DNA of 36,209 bases from JBDRAU01 sp043823315 (GTDB lineage: Bacteria > Patescibacteriota > UBA1384 > DTJR01): assembly GCA_043823315.1 (NCBI GenBank), contig JBDRAU010000027.1, positions 1 to 36,209 on the forward strand. Direction: 5' to 3'. A program made the translations under genes and the position numbers. The notes below the pieces were generated by a model, which worked only from the letters and a program-made list of their open reading frames with translations, had not been told where the DNA came from and ran no database searches. Below are positions 9,146 to 14,449 of this stretch, in pieces. Every line of letters begins with the position of its first letter. Positions within the stretch are counted from its first letter, which is position 1.

Positions 9146-9221
9146 TGGTCGGAGCGGCGAGACTCGAACTCGCGACCTCAGGACCCCCAGCCCTGCGCAC
9201 TACCAACTGTGCTACGCCCCG
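9146..9221 (-). tRNA. tRNA-Pro (anticodon GGG), CCA encoded
   Basis: On the minus strand the sequence folds as a full cloverleaf: acceptor CGGGGCG/CGCTCCG (one G-T pair), D arm GCAC/GTGC, anticodon stem CAGGG/TCCTG with loop CTGGGGG (anticodon GGG), T arm GCGAG-TTCGAGT-CTCGC, discriminator A and encoded CCA. It fills the gap between two methyltransferase genes: the upstream gene stops at 9223, 1 nt before it. Unlike three of the four tRNAs near 12.7-14.3 kb, it has no structured trailer element. Confidence 0.95.
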
Positions 9222-9222
9222 A

Positions 9223-9873
9223 TTATTTATTATTCTTTAGCCAAATATATACTACTTCTTTGTCGGGAGATTTCAATTCTTTTTCGATTATAAAATATTG
9301 TTCTAAAAGTTTTTTGAGTTTTGTTTCGGAAAGAGGGCTTATGTGTCCTAGGCTATACTTTTTGTCGTTGTGGTCAATTTTATGAGAGATAAATAAATGT
9401 CCACTTCGTTTTAAAACTCTTGATGTTTCGGCAATTACTTTTTGGGGGTTTTTGACGTGGTCGATCGTAGCGCACAAAAATCCCCATTCAAATTCATTAT
9501 CCCCAAAGGGTATCTGCTCTGCCGAATCTTGGATGAAAATAAGTTGATTCTTTTTGTAAGATGAGGTCTTTAAAATATCTTTTCTAAATAATGGATCCAA
9601 AACCGTATAAAGCCCGCCAGCTCGCCAATATTTACTCATCCAACCGCTACCGCCTCCGATATCGATTAAATCTCCAGAGATTTTGGTTTTTCCAATAACA
9701 TTTTCTAAATTTTTCGCCGTTAGGAAAAAATCTCGTTTGGTTACTTTTGCGTGAATAACCCAGAGCTTAAAAAGAATCTGATAAAACCACCACAAAGAGG
9801 CGTTATCTCGGCTTTTCTTTAAAAAAACATTCTTATATTTCTCTTCGTACTTATCTCTATTGATAATTTTCAT
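9223..9873 (-). CDS. Class I SAM-dependent methyltransferase
   Basis: A 216-aa enzyme of the Methyltransf_11 type: GDLIDIGGGSGWMSKYW (motif I), VLDPLF, DSAEQIPFGDNEFEWGFL, ATIDHVKNPQKVIAETSRVL and KRSGHLFISHKIDHND. It precedes tRNA-Pro and the second methyltransferase on the same strand. Both methyltransferases belong in style (AT-rich, minus strand) to the polysaccharide region. Its substrate is unknown. Confidence 0.87.
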   Translation of the reverse strand: MKIINRDKYEEKYKNVFLKKSRDNASLWWFYQILFKLWVIHAKVTKRDFFLTAKNLENVIGKTKISGDLIDIGGGSGWMSKYWRAGGLYTVLDPLFRKDILKTSSYKKNQLIFIQDSAEQIPFGDNEFEWGFLCATIDHVKNPQKVIAETSRVLKRSGHLFISHKIDHNDKKYSLGHISPLSETKLKKLLEQYFIIEKELKSPDKEVVYIWLKNNK

Positions 9874-9881
9874 TTTAAAAA

Positions 9882-9909
9882 CCCGCCGGGCAGATGCCCT
9901 CTAGGCGGG
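9882..9909. repeat. GC-rich nested palindrome
   Basis: CCCGCC (9882-9887) pairs with GGCGGG (9904-9909) around an inner hairpin GGGCA-GA-TGCCC. The same CCCGCC/GGCGGG theme recurs at 12970, 13034 and 13408. It lies upstream of the minus-strand methyltransferase. It could fold in RNA but has no T run. Confidence 0.6.
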
Positions 9910-10053
9910 AGCCCCTGCGGGCGGTGATGATTTGTTCCTGTTATTACAGGTGGGTGAGTTCAGGACTACTCCGCAGAATAGGCCGATTCGCTCTCCCTTA
10001 TATAAAATTGTTGAAACAATTATCGATCACATACACAGGGGCACTTTGATTTT

Positions 10054-10123
10054 ACCCCCACACCTATTTTTTAGCAATTGTGCACAAGTATCTTTTAAAC
10101 AATGTAGATATAGGTGTGGGGGT
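10054..10123. repeat. 70-bp element with perfect 14-bp inverted ends, related to the GIY-YIG element
   Basis: ACCCCCACACCTAT (10054-10067) is the exact reverse complement of ATAGGTGTGGGGGT (10110-10123). The 42-nt middle has no ORF but includes a weaker inner pairing ATTGT/ACAAT. The outer CCCCCACACC is shared with the inverted ends of the 280-bp GIY-YIG element at 32430-32709, so this may be a gene-less relative (MITE-like). It could also work as a hairpin terminator for the minus-strand protease gene that ends at 10134. Confidence 0.6.
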
Positions 10124-10133
10124 GTATCAATTT

Positions 10134-10730
10134 TTAAATTAGATGGATAATCGCATTCGACAGTGAATCACCGAGGTTAAATAAAAAGTCTGCGCCTGAT
10201 CCAAAAAGCAGTAAAAATGCAATTAGAATAAAGGGGCCATAGCGCTCGAGATTAAAATAACTTTCTTCGCTTAGGACCAGATGCCAAATTTTACTTCCAT
10301 CAAGCGGAGGAATTGGCAGGAGGTTAAATAAGGCTAATATGACGTTAATCCTGATGAGAATAGTTAGAAAACTCAAAGAGGGGATTAATCCCACGATTAC
10401 TCCCAGAATTACGGCAAAGATAAGATTTGATGCCGGTCCTGAGAGTGCGGTTAAAAAATGATCACGAGCAGGGTTTTTGAAATTATAAATGTTCACCATG
10501 ACGGGTTTAGCCCAGCCAAAAGCAGGAAGACCTGAAATAATTAGGAAAAGCGGAAGAAGGATAGTTCCAAAAAGATCTATGTGCCGCAGCGGATTAAGTG
10601 ATAACCGCCCCTCATGCTTGCTGGTGGGGTCTCCGAGCTTGTCGGCGATAAACGAATGCGCTGCTTCGTGGACCGAAAGACAGATAAAAAAAGCTATAAA
10701 CGTTAGAATGAGTGTTATTACGTTTTCCAT
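10134..10730 (-). CDS. Site-2 protease family (M50) membrane metalloprotease
   Basis: A 198-aa intramembrane zinc protease. The HEAAH zinc motif is at residues 21-25 in the first helix, and the third ligand is in LFNLLPIPPLDG near residue 140. GPASNLIFA matches the conserved middle segment. It is the short form without PDZ or CBS domains, about 200 aa as usual for the group in low-GC and CPR genomes. Substrates could be anti-sigma factors or signal peptides; nothing nearby tells which. Its start is back to back with the bL28 promoter. Confidence 0.93.
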   Translation of the reverse strand: MENVITLILTFIAFFICLSVHEAAHSFIADKLGDPTSKHEGRLSLNPLRHIDLFGTILLPLFLIISGLPAFGWAKPVMVNIYNFKNPARDHFLTALSGPASNLIFAVILGVIVGLIPSLSFLTILIRINVILALFNLLPIPPLDGSKIWHLVLSEESYFNLERYGPFILIAFLLLFGSGADFLFNLGDSLSNAIIHLI

Positions 10731-10747
10731 GGGGGCTATTTCATCTC

Positions 10748-10776
10748 TTGATAAAAGTTATTTTTATTGATATGAT
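10748..10776 (+). promoter_or_regulatory. Sigma70-type promoter for rpmB
   Basis: TTGATA (10748-10753), a 17-nt spacer and TATGAT (10771-10776). The bL28 start codon follows 36 nt after the -10 box. Confidence 0.7.
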
Positions 10777-10811
10777 GTTGATCGAGTTAATCTTAATTAA
10801 AAAGAGTACAA

Positions 10812-11015
10812 ATGTCAAAGGTACAAACCAAGCATATCAGTTCAAAATTTTGCTACTTGTGTGGTAAGGGCGATACGATGAGCTTGAATCGTCCGAACTC
10901 TTTGCATAAAACAAAAAGAGTCGTAAAGCCTAATTTGCAAAAAAAGAATGGGCTTACTTTCTGTCAGAACTGTTTTAGAACTCTCAAGAAGAAAAATATA
11001 TCGATTAAGCCTTAA
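10812..11015 (+). CDS. rpmB: Ribosomal protein bL28
   Basis: A 67-aa large-subunit protein. It keeps the four-cysteine zinc form (CYLCGK near the start, CQNCFRTLKKK near the end) and the family stretch HKTKRVVKPNLQKKNG. Length is normal for zinc-containing bL28. It stands alone behind its own promoter, and its 3' end overlaps the stop of a convergent zinc-ribbon gene by 11 nt. Confidence 0.96.
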   Translation: MSKVQTKHISSKFCYLCGKGDTMSLNRPNSLHKTKRVVKPNLQKKNGLTFCQNCFRTLKKKNISIKP

Positions 11016-11337
11016 CAGGCGTTTCGGCTGGTTTTTCTAAGGGTTTATTTTTTTGATATTCCTTAACGGACTTTTTGTAGCAATCATCGCAAATTGCTAC
11101 TCGATCTTTTGGTGGGGGAGTAATCATGGCTGCATCCTTCTTGCAAAGTCCGCAGTGAATATAAAACATATTCTCATTTCGAAGCTTGTTTGCTTTATCT
11201 CGACAATCAGAACACTTTTGGGGCTGTTTCTTGAAGCCCTTTTTTTCGTAATACCGTTGCTCCTGCTTGCTCCAAGGAAATTCCTTTTGGCAGGTGCGAC
11301 AGGTTAAAACTTTGTCTTCTATTGTATTTTCTTCCAT
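11005..11337 (-). CDS. Small zinc-ribbon protein (zf-trcl type)
   Basis: 110 aa. The N-terminus LTCRTCQKEFPWSKQEQRYY, then GFKKQPQKCSDCR, is the 'probable zinc-ribbon' domain widespread in bacteria. A second pair of CxxC motifs (CGLCKKDAA and CDDCYKK) follows, so two zinc sites are likely. The C-terminus is Lys/Pro-rich and disordered. Start at MEENTIEDK is preferred over the upstream Met at 11391, because that would overlap the divergent delta' gene and adds a non-conserved leader. Function unknown; a nucleic-acid or ribosome-associated role is a guess. Confidence 0.75.
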   Translation of the reverse strand: MEENTIEDKVLTCRTCQKEFPWSKQEQRYYEKKGFKKQPQKCSDCRDKANKLRNENMFYIHCGLCKKDAAMITPPPKDRVAICDDCYKKSVKEYQKNKPLEKPAETPVKA

Positions 11338-11362
11338 AAATTGTGATATTGAAGTTAGTAAC

Positions 11363-12028
11363 ATGATATCAAAAAAACAAGCCCTTATCAAAGAACTTAA
11401 ACGTTCCAGCCAACCCGTTTTAATTGCTGACGAAGGCGATTATGATTGGGGTGCTTTGATAGCTGAAAATCTACTTATAAAGCAGGAAGCTCACAATAAA
11501 TTCGAAGCCTCGGAAGGTGTTGAGATTTTAAGGGGGGTTCTAAAAGATCTCTACATGAAACCAATAAGCTCTTCTTTAAAATTGTTCGTGATAGGCTCTA
11601 CGGAGCTCCTCAAGAGAGAACAGGCCAATACGCTTCTTAAACTACTCGAGGAGCCACCCGTTTACCTTAAGGTTGTCTTAATAACAAAGAACCTCTCTAA
11701 AGTAATAGATACGATCAAATCAAGGTCGAAAATCATCATAATGCCAAAGACAAACTTACCTTACGATCGTGAAAATAGTTTTATAAACCTGCTCAGCGGT
11801 TCGTTCAAGAATTATTCGGATGAAATTGGTAAACTCGAAAGAGGCGACTTTACGAGGCTGCTTTTAAATGGTATTGAAGAAGTTAAGAAAATAATGTTAA
11901 ATAAAACTGGCCTTGATGTGCTTAAAAAAATATCCGTAGCTATCTCAAAGGTGGAAAATACAAATGTTAACTACAAGCTAGTTGCCGAAGAATTATTTAT
12001 TTATTTTAAAAGTAGAAGAGTATTATGA
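11363..12028 (+). CDS. holB: DNA polymerase III delta'-like clamp-loader subunit (degenerate AAA+)
   Basis: 221 aa. The recognisable part is ANTLLKLLEEPPVYLKVVLI followed by a SRSKII segment, matching the sensor region of clamp-loader delta'/gamma subunits (LLK-LEEPP, then TI-SR). The Walker A region is replaced by LIADEGDYDWGALIAEN, so it should not hydrolyse ATP, as is usual for delta'. It lacks the zinc finger and most of the C-terminal collar of the E. coli protein (334 aa). Start at MISKKQALIKEL is taken because it lies just after the divergent zinc-ribbon gene. Its stop overlaps the next gene (ATGA). Confidence 0.75.
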   Translation: MISKKQALIKELKRSSQPVLIADEGDYDWGALIAENLLIKQEAHNKFEASEGVEILRGVLKDLYMKPISSSLKLFVIGSTELLKREQANTLLKLLEEPPVYLKVVLITKNLSKVIDTIKSRSKIIIMPKTNLPYDRENSFINLLSGSFKNYSDEIGKLERGDFTRLLLNGIEEVKKIMLNKTGLDVLKKISVAISKVENTNVNYKLVAEELFIYFKSRRVL

Positions 12029-12549
12029 TAATTTATCCTGCCATAATTTTGTTTTTGCTCGTTGCGGGATTTGTAATTGTTTATCGCAGGGCATATCTGG
12101 TAGAGAACGACGAAGAACTCAAAGATCAAATTACATCTGTCGACAAACAAGACAAAGTAGAAATTTCCCAAAGTGAGATAAATCCCTTTGAAGAACAGGA
12201 GGAAAATTTTACCAAGGCAGAAGAACTCTTTAAAAAGAAACAATATATTTCTGCCGAGCGATGGTATATAGAGGCGGTAAAAAAGAATCCCAAAAATGGA
12301 GTTATTTTTTCGAGATTGGCTGTAATTTATCTGGAGCAAAAAAGCTACACCGATGCGATAGATTCCCTCAAAGAAGCGCTAAAATTAAATCCTGGGAGTG
12401 CCGTAAATAATTTCAATCTTTCCTTTGCTTATAACTCGATTGGTGATTCCAAGGAAGCTGTTCTAGCTGTTAAAAAAGCAATTAAGTTAGATCCTAAAAA
12501 TAAGAAATATAAAAAGTGGCTCCAACAATTAAAGGTCAAACCGTTCTAA
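12025..12549 (+). CDS. Membrane-anchored TPR protein
   Basis: A 174-aa protein: an N-terminal helix (residues about 2-20), an acidic linker, then three tetratricopeptide repeats from about residue 65 (AEELFKKKQYISAERWY, AVIYLEQKSYTDAIDSL, LSFAYNSIGDSKEAVLAV), each ending with the typical Pro (NPKN, NPGS, DPKN). It is a protein-protein docking module facing the cytoplasm or cell wall. The 4-nt overlap with the delta' gene shows one operon; a functional link to replication is not implied. Confidence 0.88.
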   Translation: MIIYPAIILFLLVAGFVIVYRRAYLVENDEELKDQITSVDKQDKVEISQSEINPFEEQEENFTKAEELFKKKQYISAERWYIEAVKKNPKNGVIFSRLAVIYLEQKSYTDAIDSLKEALKLNPGSAVNNFNLSFAYNSIGDSKEAVLAVKKAIKLDPKNKKYKKWLQQLKVKPF

Positions 12550-12562
12550 ATCCTGCATTATC

Positions 12563-12591
12563 TTGAGTAAGACCTGTTTTTCTGTTAATAT
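12563..12591 (+). promoter_or_regulatory. Promoter in front of the tRNA region
   Basis: TTGAGT (12563-12568), 17-nt spacer, TAATAT (12586-12591). It lies 34 nt before the first tRNA-like sequence and would drive the tRNA-Thr(TGT) unit. Confidence 0.6.
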
Positions 12592-12624
12592 ATATTCAGT
12601 CATTTGATAGACCTTTTAAGGTTT

Positions 12625-12724
12625 GCCGATATAGCCCCGACGATCGTAGCTGTCGGGGTCCCGACCAGAGCGTCGGGACTCAGATTCCAGGGGGATCCTT
12701 CGGTTGGTAGAGTCCTGTTTTTTT
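12625..12724 (+). pseudogene. 5' half of a tRNA-like sequence with hairpin insertions (outer relic 1)
   Basis: GCCGATA-TA-GC at 12625-12635 looks like the start of a tRNA close to the Thr(GGT) gene of this window. Then come a 7-bp hairpin (CCCCGAC/GTCGGGG) and another (TCCCGAC/GTCGGGA), then TCAG, a further insertion, and TTGGTAGAG, the end of a D arm. Removing the hairpins leaves GCCGATATAGC-TCAG-TTGGTAGAG. The matching acceptor 3' strand TATCGGC plus T-CCA lies at 12988-12998, on the other side of tRNA-Thr(TGT) and its trailer element. It is unlikely to give a working tRNA. Confidence 0.6.
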
Positions 12725-12799
12725 GCCAGCGTAGCTCAGTGGTAGAGCAGCACTTTTGTAAAGTGACGGTCGGGGGTTCGAATCCCTTCGCTGGCTCCA
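12725..12799 (+). tRNA. tRNA-Thr (anticodon TGT), CCA encoded
   Basis: Acceptor GCCAGCG/CGCTGGC, D arm GCTC/GAGC, anticodon loop TTTGTAA (anticodon TGT), T arm with the TTCGAAT loop, discriminator T and encoded CCA. The anticodon stem is four pairs plus a G-A mismatch at 27-43. The last 19 nt are repeated exactly at 12927-12945, 146 nt further on, at the end of the trailer element. Confidence 0.94.
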
Positions 12800-12945
12800 G
12801 ATTTCACCGATTGGGGCTTGCCCCAAGCGGTGAAAGATTTGGAGACACGAGAAGATTCGAAGGCCGGAGCAGCTTGGCTGCGAGGCGGGGTCGACGGCAA
12901 AATCAGCAGATTTTGACCGGTGACCAAATCCCTTCGCTGGCTCCA
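12800..12945 (+). ncRNA. Structured tRNA-trailer element, copy 1 (behind Thr-TGT)
   Basis: Directly after the CCA comes GA, then a hairpin TTTCACCG/CGGTGAAA (12802-12835) with an inner TTGGGGC/GCCCCAA. The core follows: GATTCGAAGGCCGG, stem GCAGC-TTG-GCTGC (12869-12881), GAGGCGGGGTCG, stem AAAATC-AGCA-GATTTT (12899-12914), and GTGACC. It ends with 19 nt identical to the 3' end of the tRNA-Thr, CCA included. Core words and order agree with the copies at 13522 and 14173, while stem sequences differ but stay paired. I do not recognise the family. Transcription with the tRNA is likely from the arrangement but not shown. Confidence 0.6.
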
Positions 12946-12998
12946 AAATGAGCTGAGTAAAAGTAGGTCGTCCCGCCACGGCGGGACTATCGGCTCCA
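12946..12998 (+). pseudogene. 3' half of the outer tRNA-like relic 1
   Basis: After the trailer element the sequence goes on with GTAGGTC, a hairpin GTCCCGCC-AC-GGCGGGAC where a T arm should be, and TATCGGC-T-CCA (12988-12998). TATCGGC pairs 7/7 with GCCGATA at 12625-12631. The T arm has no TTCRANT loop, so the sequence is not an active tRNA as it stands. Confidence 0.55.
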
Positions 12999-13006
12999 GA
13001 TGTCTT

Positions 13007-13057
13007 GCCGGGTTGGTAGAGTGGTCAATTACATCCCGCCGTGGGCGGGACGCCTCT
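13007..13057 (+). pseudogene. tRNA-like 5' fragment (His-type) next to the GIY-YIG gene
   Basis: GCCGGGT-TG-GTAGAGTGGTCAATTAC looks like an acceptor strand and D arm. It is followed by a TCCCGCC/GGCGGGA hairpin (13034-13050) with GTG in the loop, formally a His anticodon, but position 33 would be C instead of T. The T arm and acceptor 3' strand are missing; the GIY-YIG gene begins 4 nt later. The hairpin is also a member of the local GC-rich palindrome family, so the anticodon reading may be chance. Confidence 0.4.
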
Positions 13058-13061
13058 AAAA

Positions 13062-13328
13062 ATGTATTATACATATATATTAAAAAGTAAAATCGATGGA
13101 AGTTATTATATTGGATCAACTTCTTGCTTGAGAGAAAGGGTAGAAAGACATAATTGCAAGCATGCTGGGTATACTGCGAAAAAAGCACCTTACAAACTAG
13201 TACATTTTGAAAAATTTCTGACGCGTTCGCAGGCCGTTAGTAGAGAGAAAAAGATAAAATCATACAAAGGCGGCGAAGCATTTAGGAAATTAATTTGCTG
13301 GAGTAGCGAAGTGGTCAAACGCATCTGA
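13062..13328 (+). CDS. GIY-YIG endonuclease domain protein (UPF0213/URI type)
   Basis: 88 aa from MYYTYILKS. The single-domain nuclease shows the YTYIL and YYIGS halves of the GIY-YIG signature, the Arg of LRERVERHN, and SQAVSREKKIKSYKGG with the metal-binding Glu. The upstream in-frame start at 13041 lies in a palindrome and is rejected. The last ten codons run into the tRNA-Tyr gene (starts 13297), so the natural stop has probably been lost or the gene was placed against the tRNA. Such proteins are small DNA endonucleases of unclear role; the position among tRNA relics hints at mobility, which is inference. Confidence 0.85.
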   Translation: MYYTYILKSKIDGSYYIGSTSCLRERVERHNCKHAGYTAKKAPYKLVHFEKFLTRSQAVSREKKIKSYKGGEAFRKLICWSSEVVKRI

Positions 13329-13383
13329 CTGTAAATCAGACGGCCTTGCGCCTTCGGGAGTTCGAATCTCTCCTCCAGCACCA
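13297..13383 (+). tRNA. tRNA-Tyr (anticodon GTA), long variable arm, CCA encoded
   Basis: Acceptor GCTGGAG/CTCCAGC, anticodon stem TCTGA/TCAGA with loop CTGTAAA (anticodon GTA), a class II variable arm, T arm GGGAG-TTCGAAT-CTCTC, discriminator A and CCA. It overlaps the 3' end of the GIY-YIG frame. No trailer element follows; 2 nt later a degenerate tRNA start begins. Confidence 0.95.
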
Positions 13384-13385
13384 TT

Positions 13386-13445
13386 GCCGATGTAACTCAG
13401 CTTGCCCCGCCCATGACAGGCGGGGTGAAGTAGAGTAAACGATAA
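13386..13445 (+). pseudogene. 5' half of a tRNA-like sequence with D-loop hairpin (outer relic 2)
   Basis: GCCGATG-TA-ACTCAG is followed by a GC-rich hairpin GCCCCGCC/GGCGGGG in the D-loop position and then GTAGAG. Outside the insertion it resembles the neighbouring tRNA-Thr(GGT) start. GCCGATG pairs 7/7 with CATCGGC at 13637-13643, which is the end of the trailer element behind tRNA-Thr(GGT). Complete tRNA-Thr(GGT) lies between the two halves. Confidence 0.55.
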
Positions 13446-13521
13446 GCCGACATAGCTCAGTTGGTAGAGCGCGATCATGGTAAGATTGAGGTCCGCGGTT
13501 CGAATCCGCGTGTCGGCTCCA
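13446..13521 (+). tRNA. tRNA-Thr (anticodon GGT), CCA encoded
   Basis: Acceptor GCCGACA/TGTCGGC, D arm GCTC/GAGC, anticodon stem CGATC/GATTG with loop ATGGTAA (anticodon GGT), T arm CGCGG-TTCGAAT-CCGCG, discriminator T, CCA. All arms are intact. Its last 21 nt recur at 13627-13647 with three changes. Confidence 0.95.
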
Positions 13522-13647
13522 GATTTATTGTAAATAAATATTTGGAGACGACAGGATTCGAAGGCCGCAGCCGCGACGGCGGCGAGGCGGGGTCGAGAGA
13601 TTTGCTAGCAGGCAAATACTCGTGACCGAATCCGCTCATCGGCTCCA
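13522..13647 (+). ncRNA. Structured tRNA-trailer element, copy 2 (behind Thr-GGT)
   Basis: It starts with hairpin ATTTATT-GTA-AATAAAT (13523-13539). The core is GGATTCGAAGGCCG (from 13554), stem GCCGC/GCGGC, GAGGCGGGGTCG, stem ATTTGCT-AGCA-GGCAAAT (13600-13617) enclosed by GAG/CTC and GGTC/GACC, then GTGACC. GGATTC pairs with GAATCC at the end. The terminal tRNA copy differs from tRNA-Thr(GGT) at three adjacent bases; two of these lie in the acceptor strand, making it CATCGGC, which fits the outer 5' half at 13386 instead. Function unknown. Confidence 0.6.
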
Positions 13648-13662
13648 TAAATAAAGAAAATT

Positions 13663-13881
13663 ATGAAAAAAATATTCTTCAATTATACATTCGGCTTGAT
13701 ATTGATCGTTGGATCGGTTGCGACCTTTGCTCAATCGTTGAATCCGACTTTTCTTGCCTCGGCCGATGCGGCAGATGTTCCCATCCTCACATCTTCGGTA
13801 GTTCTCTCTTCTGTAGGAGGAATTCTGTTTATAGGTGGGTTTCTAATTATTGTTTTTAAAGTAATGAAAGGAAAGCGTTGA
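13663..13881 (+). CDS. Small two-helix membrane protein, unknown
   Basis: 72 aa. A basic start (MKKIFFNYTF) leads into a first hydrophobic segment (about 8-26), a short Ala/Asp loop, and a second helix with GGILFIGGFLIIVFKVMKG at the end. The basic C-terminus suggests both ends inside. No family recognised. It lies 1 nt ahead of rpmG, so both are probably co-transcribed. Confidence 0.6.
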   Translation: MKKIFFNYTFGLILIVGSVATFAQSLNPTFLASADAADVPILTSSVVLSSVGGILFIGGFLIIVFKVMKGKR

Positions 13882-13882
13882 T

Positions 13883-14050
13883 ATGGCTAAAAAAGGAACA
13901 AGATTAAGTAACTTACCTCTAGAATGCAGCAAGTGTGGCAGGAGAAATTATGTATCGAGTCGCTCAAATATCCAGCCAGTTAAAAAACTCGATATGAAGA
14001 AGTTTTGCCAAAAGTGTAAGGAACATACGCAGCACAAAGAGAGTAAATAA
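13883..14050 (+). CDS. rpmG: Ribosomal protein bL33
   Basis: 55 aa. It starts MAKKGTRLSNLPLECSKCG and has the second pair as KFCQKCKEHTQHKES, giving the four-cysteine zinc form of bL33 with the usual final HT-H-E-K. It comes just before tRNA-Trp and the ileS-secE-nusG-rplK stretch; rpmG-trnW-secE-nusG-rplK is a common bacterial order, here interrupted by ileS and rodA. Confidence 0.95.
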   Translation: MAKKGTRLSNLPLECSKCGRRNYVSSRSNIQPVKKLDMKKFCQKCKEHTQHKESK

Positions 14051-14098
14051 TTGAAAATTGGAATTTAAGAATTGAAAATTCCGCCGATAGGCGGATGT

Positions 14099-14172
14099 AG
14101 GCCCTTGGTTAAACGGTATAATGGCGGTCTCCAAAACCGCAGTCAGAGGTTCGACTCCTCTAGGGCCTGCCA
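14099..14172 (+). tRNA. tRNA-Trp (anticodon CCA), CCA end encoded
   Basis: Acceptor AGGCCCT/AGGGCCT, anticodon stem GCGGT/ACCGC with loop CTCCAAA (anticodon CCA), T arm GAGG-TTCGACT-CCTC, discriminator G and CCA. A GC palindrome (TCCGCC/GGCGGA) lies directly upstream. Its last 21 nt are repeated exactly at 14295-14315. Confidence 0.95.
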
Positions 14173-14315
14173 GATTTTTGCAACCACCGGAGGTGGGTGC
14201 AAAAATATTTGACGACCAAGGAGTCGAAGGCCGGAGCGAGTGAAGACGAGCGAGGCGGGGTAGCGAGTCGCGCCAGCAGGCGCGAACTTGTGACCGACTC
14301 CTCTAGGGCCTGCCA
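14173..14315 (+). ncRNA. Structured tRNA-trailer element, copy 3 (behind Trp)
   Basis: Hairpin ATTTTTGCA/TGCAAAAAT (14174-14206) with an inner CCACC-GGA-GGTGG. Core: GGAGTCGAAGGCCGG (from 14220), GAGGCGGGGT, stem CGCGCC-AGCA-GGCGCG (14269-14284), GTGACC. GGAGTC pairs with GACTCC at 14296-14301; here the T arm of the host tRNA is GGTTCGACTCC, and the element's copy follows it (GGAGTC instead of GGATTC). The element ends with 21 nt identical to tRNA-Trp, CCA included. The stem near GGAGCGAG is less clear in this copy. Confidence 0.6.
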
Positions 14316-14341
14316 TATGTTGAACGAGTTCCACCTTGTTG

Positions 14342-14429
14342 GGACGAGAGAAGACAGGTGCGTCCGGTAATTGACGCTTCTGCAATAATACGACGTAGTC
14401 GATTTTGCAGAAAGGAATACTAACCGGAC
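14342..14429 (+). promoter_or_regulatory. Structured leader upstream of ileS (candidate attenuator or riboswitch)
   Basis: GTCCGGT (14362-14368) pairs with ACCGGAC (14423-14429), TTCTGCA (14378-14384) with TGCAGAA (14406-14412), and CGAC-GTA-GTCG sits inside. An alternative stem GGACG (14342-14346)/CGTCC (14361-14365) uses part of the first helix, so two exclusive folds are possible. I see no T-box core motif. The location before an aminoacyl-tRNA synthetase suggests regulation of ileS. Confidence 0.45.
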
Positions 14430-14449
14430 CAATATGATTTTTTAACAAA

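Noticed and set aside
9123..9206. Longer N-terminus of the methyltransferase at 8325-9122
   Set aside because: The 28 extra codons are the tRNA-Pro gene; the internal Met at 9122 fits the family length.
12604..12951. Plus-strand ORF through tRNA-Thr(TGT) and its trailer
   Set aside because: It runs through a clear tRNA and the folded element; composition is that of RNA genes, not protein.
12680..12979. Antisense ORF with SQRRDSNPRPSLYKSA over tRNA-Thr
   Set aside because: This is the usual translation of the reverse strand of tRNA genes; no start signal and no family other than mis-annotated tRNA readthrough.
12625..12998. Outer relic 1 as a functional intron-containing tRNA
   Set aside because: The acceptor halves pair, but anticodon arm and T loop are missing, and a complete second tRNA lies inside.
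14316..14449. T-box riboswitch for ileS
   Set aside because: No T-box core (GGTGGNACCGCG-like) and no specifier loop with an Ile codon could be placed; only an unspecified leader structure is claimed.
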